DNA of 7,786 nt from Pseudomonadota bacterium. GTDB lineage: Bacteria > Myxococcota > Polyangia > Polyangiales > Polyangiaceae. The DNA lies in contig JAEZYO010000789.1 in assembly GCA_023419055.1 (NCBI GenBank), positions 1 through 7,786 of the forward strand. The letters are read 5' to 3'. Under the pieces are notes generated by a model. The model searched no databases. It was not told the origin of the DNA and worked only from the letters and a program-made list of their open reading frames with translations. The position numbers were made by a program, and so were the translations under genes. How positions within the stretch are numbered: the stretch's first letter is position 1; each line of letters opens with the position of its first letter. Below, one piece after another: positions 5,938-7,786 of this stretch.

Positions 5938-6597
5938 TCAGCCGGCGGCGAGCTCCGCGAACACGCCGAGGAGCTCGTTGCCGACCGCGATCCACCAGAC
6001 GCAGGCCAAGATCATGAGGCCGACGAACTGGAACGCGCCGCGGGCGAAGAAGCCCGGCTCCTCATAGGGCCGGGGTGGCTCGTGAACGATACGTTCGCAG
6101 ACGAGCGTCTGACCGAACTTTCGCACGTACGCCCAGATCGAAATGGCCTCCCCGTGAGCGACCAACCTGCCGGCGGGCACGGCTACCTTGCGGTGCACCT
6201 TGATCGGCAAGCGCTGCCCGCCCGAGCCGAAGCCGATGCCGCTCCCGTCGTAAAAGAGGTCGAGCTTCAGCCAGCCGGGCTCTCCGGCGTAAACCATGTC
6301 GAGCGTCGTGGTCTCGGGCGGCACGCGCTTCTTGCCGAGCGAGGGGGTGAGCGGCAGGACGATACCCCAGCCGCGCCCGCCGGCGCCGATCATGCCGATG
6401 GCGTGAAACACTCCGAGACCGAGCTGCCCCCAGCCGACGAACCCAATCGCGGCCTGGCCGAGGCAGAAGCAACCGCGGGCAAGCTGCCCGACCGCGACGA
6501 CCCCGGTCGCCATCTGCCCAAAAGCGAAGACGCCCGTCGCCTGCTGACCAATCGCAATGAAGCCTCGCGCCTGCTCGCCGACGGCAATGAACTCCAT
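5938..6597 (-). CDS. membrane-associated protein of unknown function with ten-residue Gly/Gln repeats
   Basis: A 219-residue protein I cannot assign to a named family. Residues 1-70 are seven tandem ten-residue units of the form x-G-h-h-A-h-G-Q-h-A (h hydrophobic): for example RGFIAIGQQA, TGVFAFGQMA, TGVVAVGQLA. The last unit is degenerate. This N-terminal third has almost no charge, so it may form a stacked beta structure or lie in or on the membrane. A middle region (about 71-180) looks beta-rich and soluble. Near residues 187-212 is a hydrophobic stretch (FVGLMILACVWWIAVG core) likely to be a transmembrane helix. No catalytic motif is visible. ATG 6597 is the first codon of the first repeat unit; upstream there is no clear Shine-Dalgarno. 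The gene converges on the aldo/keto reductase and diverges from the zinc-ribbon gene, possibly sharing control with the latter. Confidence 0.75.
   Translation of the reverse strand: MEFIAVGEQARGFIAIGQQATGVFAFGQMATGVVAVGQLARGCFCLGQAAIGFVGWGQLGLGVFHAIGMIGAGGRGWGIVLPLTPSLGKKRVPPETTTLDMVYAGEPGWLKLDLFYDGSGIGFGSGGQRLPIKVHRKVAVPAGRLVAHGEAISIWAYVRKFGQTLVCERIVHEPPRPYEEPGFFARGAFQFVGLMILACVWWIAVGNELLGVFAELAAG
6388..6597 (-). repeat. tandem ten-residue (30-base period) coding repeats
   Basis: These bases encode seven consecutive ten-residue units. Gly at position 2, Gly at position 7 and Gln at position 8 recur in nearly all of them. The period is kept at the protein level while the DNA has drifted: GCAATGAA recurs on the + strand 30 bases apart (6554-6561 and 6584-6591), but most codons differ. 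This means old duplication with selection on the protein pattern rather than a young slippage repeat. Confidence 0.85.
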
Positions 6598-6677
6598 CGT
6601 CGAGAGCGTACTCGAGAGCGGCGAGCGCCCGCAATCGGCGTGCCAGGTCGGCCGAAAACCTGCGATACTGCCGCGTC
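6598..6677. promoter_or_regulatory. 80-base divergent intergenic region, probably holding both promoters
   Basis: The start codons of the repeat protein (minus) and the zinc-ribbon protein (plus) face away from each other across this gap, so promoters for both should lie in or near it. A nine-base direct repeat, TCGAGAGCG, occurs at 6600-6608 and 6612-6620, twelve bases apart, about one helical turn. GATACT at 6664-6669 resembles a -10 box for the + strand gene, but no -35 element accompanies it. No good Shine-Dalgarno precedes either start. Confidence 0.4.
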
Positions 6678-7766
6678 ATGCAGCCGGCCGTGAGCTCGGT
6701 TTCCATCTGTCGGAAGTGCGGCGTGGTCGCGCCCGCCCTCGGTACTACCTGTGAAGTCTGCCGCCAGCCGCTCGCCTCGGTGAAGGTCCAAGCGCCGCCG
6801 CAACCCCTCGATCAGGGTTGGGTAGCGGTGCGCTGCGGCTTCACCTGCAACTCGTGCAAGTTCCTGGCGCCCCTCGATTCGCTCGACACCGACGGCGCGG
6901 TGGAGTGCGCTCACTGCGGCCTGCGGCAGCGCTTCGAAGTCGAGAGCTGGCGAGACGCGCTCGCCTTCGCGCATTCGGTCGGTGATCTCGCGGGGCCGAA
7001 CCCCGAGGGTAAGAACCCGCATCCGACCATTTGGATCGGCTCCGACAATCCTTACGACAAGATCGGTGACGTCCTGACGTTTCAGCACGATGAGTCGAGC
7101 CGGCTCTCGATCGACGCGAGCCCCGGTCATCCGGTGTGCGACAAATGCGCCGAGCCCCTCCACGTGCACGTGACGGGTCCTGGTGCGTGCCACACGCTCT
7201 GCCCCGTCTGCGGCGACCGCGGCTCGTACACCTCGACGGACGCCACGCGCGACCTCTACGGCGGCATCCTCGCGATCGTGGCGGAAGATCACCGCAGCGA
7301 CCGACCCAAGGCGCGCACCACCGCAACCGGTGCCGGAGTCGTCGCGCTGAGCTGCCCCTCGTGCGGCGCGCCGCTCCAGCTCGAGGGCAAGAGCAGCATC
7401 CAGACCTGCGCCTACTGCAAGACCAGCTGCATCGTGCCACACCGGAGCTTGAGCCGCGCGCTGCAGGTCGCGGTAGAGCCGTCGATCTGGTGGATCTTGA
7501 TGCGCGGGATCTCCCCCAAGCGAGCAGAGCTCCTGCGCGGAGACGAGGAAAAGGCGGGGACCGGCAACGCGACGAAGGAGAAGTTGGTCGCGCAGCTCAG
7601 GGCCAAGGCTCTCAAAGGTCAAGTGCTCGGCAACTCTCCCGGGGTGTATCCGGCGCCCGAGGTCGTGGGCTTCAACACGCCTCAGTTCCTGTTCACGGTC
7701 GTGCTGGGCTTGATCGCGCTCTTCATCGCGTTCGTGATCACGCGCTTCATCCCGATTCAGTTCTGA
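6678..7766 (+). CDS. zinc-ribbon protein with C-terminal membrane anchor, function unknown
   Basis: A 362-residue protein rich in paired CxxC motifs, which I predict to form four zinc ribbons: Cys11/14 with Cys25/28; Cys57/60 with Cys77/80; Cys154/157 with Cys175/178; Cys226/229 with Cys244/247. Extra cysteines sit at 53, 171 and 251. The stretch between ribbons two and three carries a Pro/Asn-rich PHPTIWIGSDNPYDK motif. A basic and acidic helical region (about 258-320) follows the last ribbon. A hydrophobic segment at about 336-357 (FLFTVVLGLIALFIAFVI core) close to the C terminus predicts a tail-anchored membrane protein with its ribbons in the cytoplasm. There is no signal peptide and no enzymatic motif. 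ATG 6678 places the first CxxC ten residues in; no Shine-Dalgarno is clear. The divergent partner is also membrane-linked. A scaffold, a nucleic-acid or a protein-binding role is possible but not shown. Confidence 0.82.
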   Translation: MQPAVSSVSICRKCGVVAPALGTTCEVCRQPLASVKVQAPPQPLDQGWVAVRCGFTCNSCKFLAPLDSLDTDGAVECAHCGLRQRFEVESWRDALAFAHSVGDLAGPNPEGKNPHPTIWIGSDNPYDKIGDVLTFQHDESSRLSIDASPGHPVCDKCAEPLHVHVTGPGACHTLCPVCGDRGSYTSTDATRDLYGGILAIVAEDHRSDRPKARTTATGAGVVALSCPSCGAPLQLEGKSSIQTCAYCKTSCIVPHRSLSRALQVAVEPSIWWILMRGISPKRAELLRGDEEKAGTGNATKEKLVAQLRAKALKGQVLGNSPGVYPAPEVVGFNTPQFLFTVVLGLIALFIAFVITRFIPIQF

Positions 7767-7786
7767 ATTCGCGCGTTGACGGGCTA

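Noticed and set aside
6664..6669. GATACT as a -10 promoter box
   Set aside because: There is no acceptable -35 element 16-18 bases upstream and the match is only four of six.
6390..7622. A 410-codon open frame on the minus strand
   Set aside because: It is antisense to the zinc-ribbon gene, whose regular CxxC pairs mark the real coding strand.

Overview
The window is about two-thirds or more G+C, and its codons end almost always in G or C. It carries a Hanks-type Ser/Thr kinase fused to other modules, and most genes are short and lie on the + strand. Together these suggest a myxobacterium-like deltaproteobacterium (Myxococcota, perhaps Polyangia). That placement is inferred from style and gene content; there is no rRNA or other marker here. 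I see no tRNA, rRNA, CRISPR array or recognisable transposase.

Layout. (1) Positions 121-2354 hold a multidomain regulator: an N-terminal Ser/Thr kinase with all catalytic motifs, a central flavohemoglobin-type globin with haem-binding residues, and an alpha/beta-hydrolase module whose nucleophile serine is replaced by glycine. A one-base deletion in a C run at 1988-1990 splits the hydrolase part, so the open frame as given ends at 2277 while the family-like C terminus continues in another frame to 2354. (2) Positions 2355-2716 are a 362-base gap with no convincing gene. (3) 2717-3655 encodes a metallo-beta-lactamase-fold hydrolase. (4) 3731-4615 encodes a plant/chlamydial-type enoyl-ACP reductase (FabI). 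(5) 4616-4728 is a short intergenic stretch packed with inverted repeats. (6) 4729-5928 encodes an aldo/keto reductase whose C-terminal iron-sulfur-like domain has no cysteine ligands. (7) 5938-6597, minus strand, encodes a small membrane-associated protein built on ten-residue Gly/Gln repeats. (8) 6678-7766 encodes a protein with four predicted zinc ribbons and a C-terminal transmembrane anchor, divergent from gene 7 across 80 bases.

How they may fit together. The kinase-globin-hydrolase protein looks like a one-component gas or redox sensor that signals by phosphorylation. FabI performs the last step of each fatty-acid elongation cycle. The hydrolase and the aldo/keto reductase lie in the same direction on either side of FabI, but the gaps contain hairpins and no shared pathway is evident. 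The divergent repeat-protein/zinc-ribbon pair may share control and both products seem membrane-bound. It is the least understood part of the window, and with the kinase-globin fusion the best place to look for something new.
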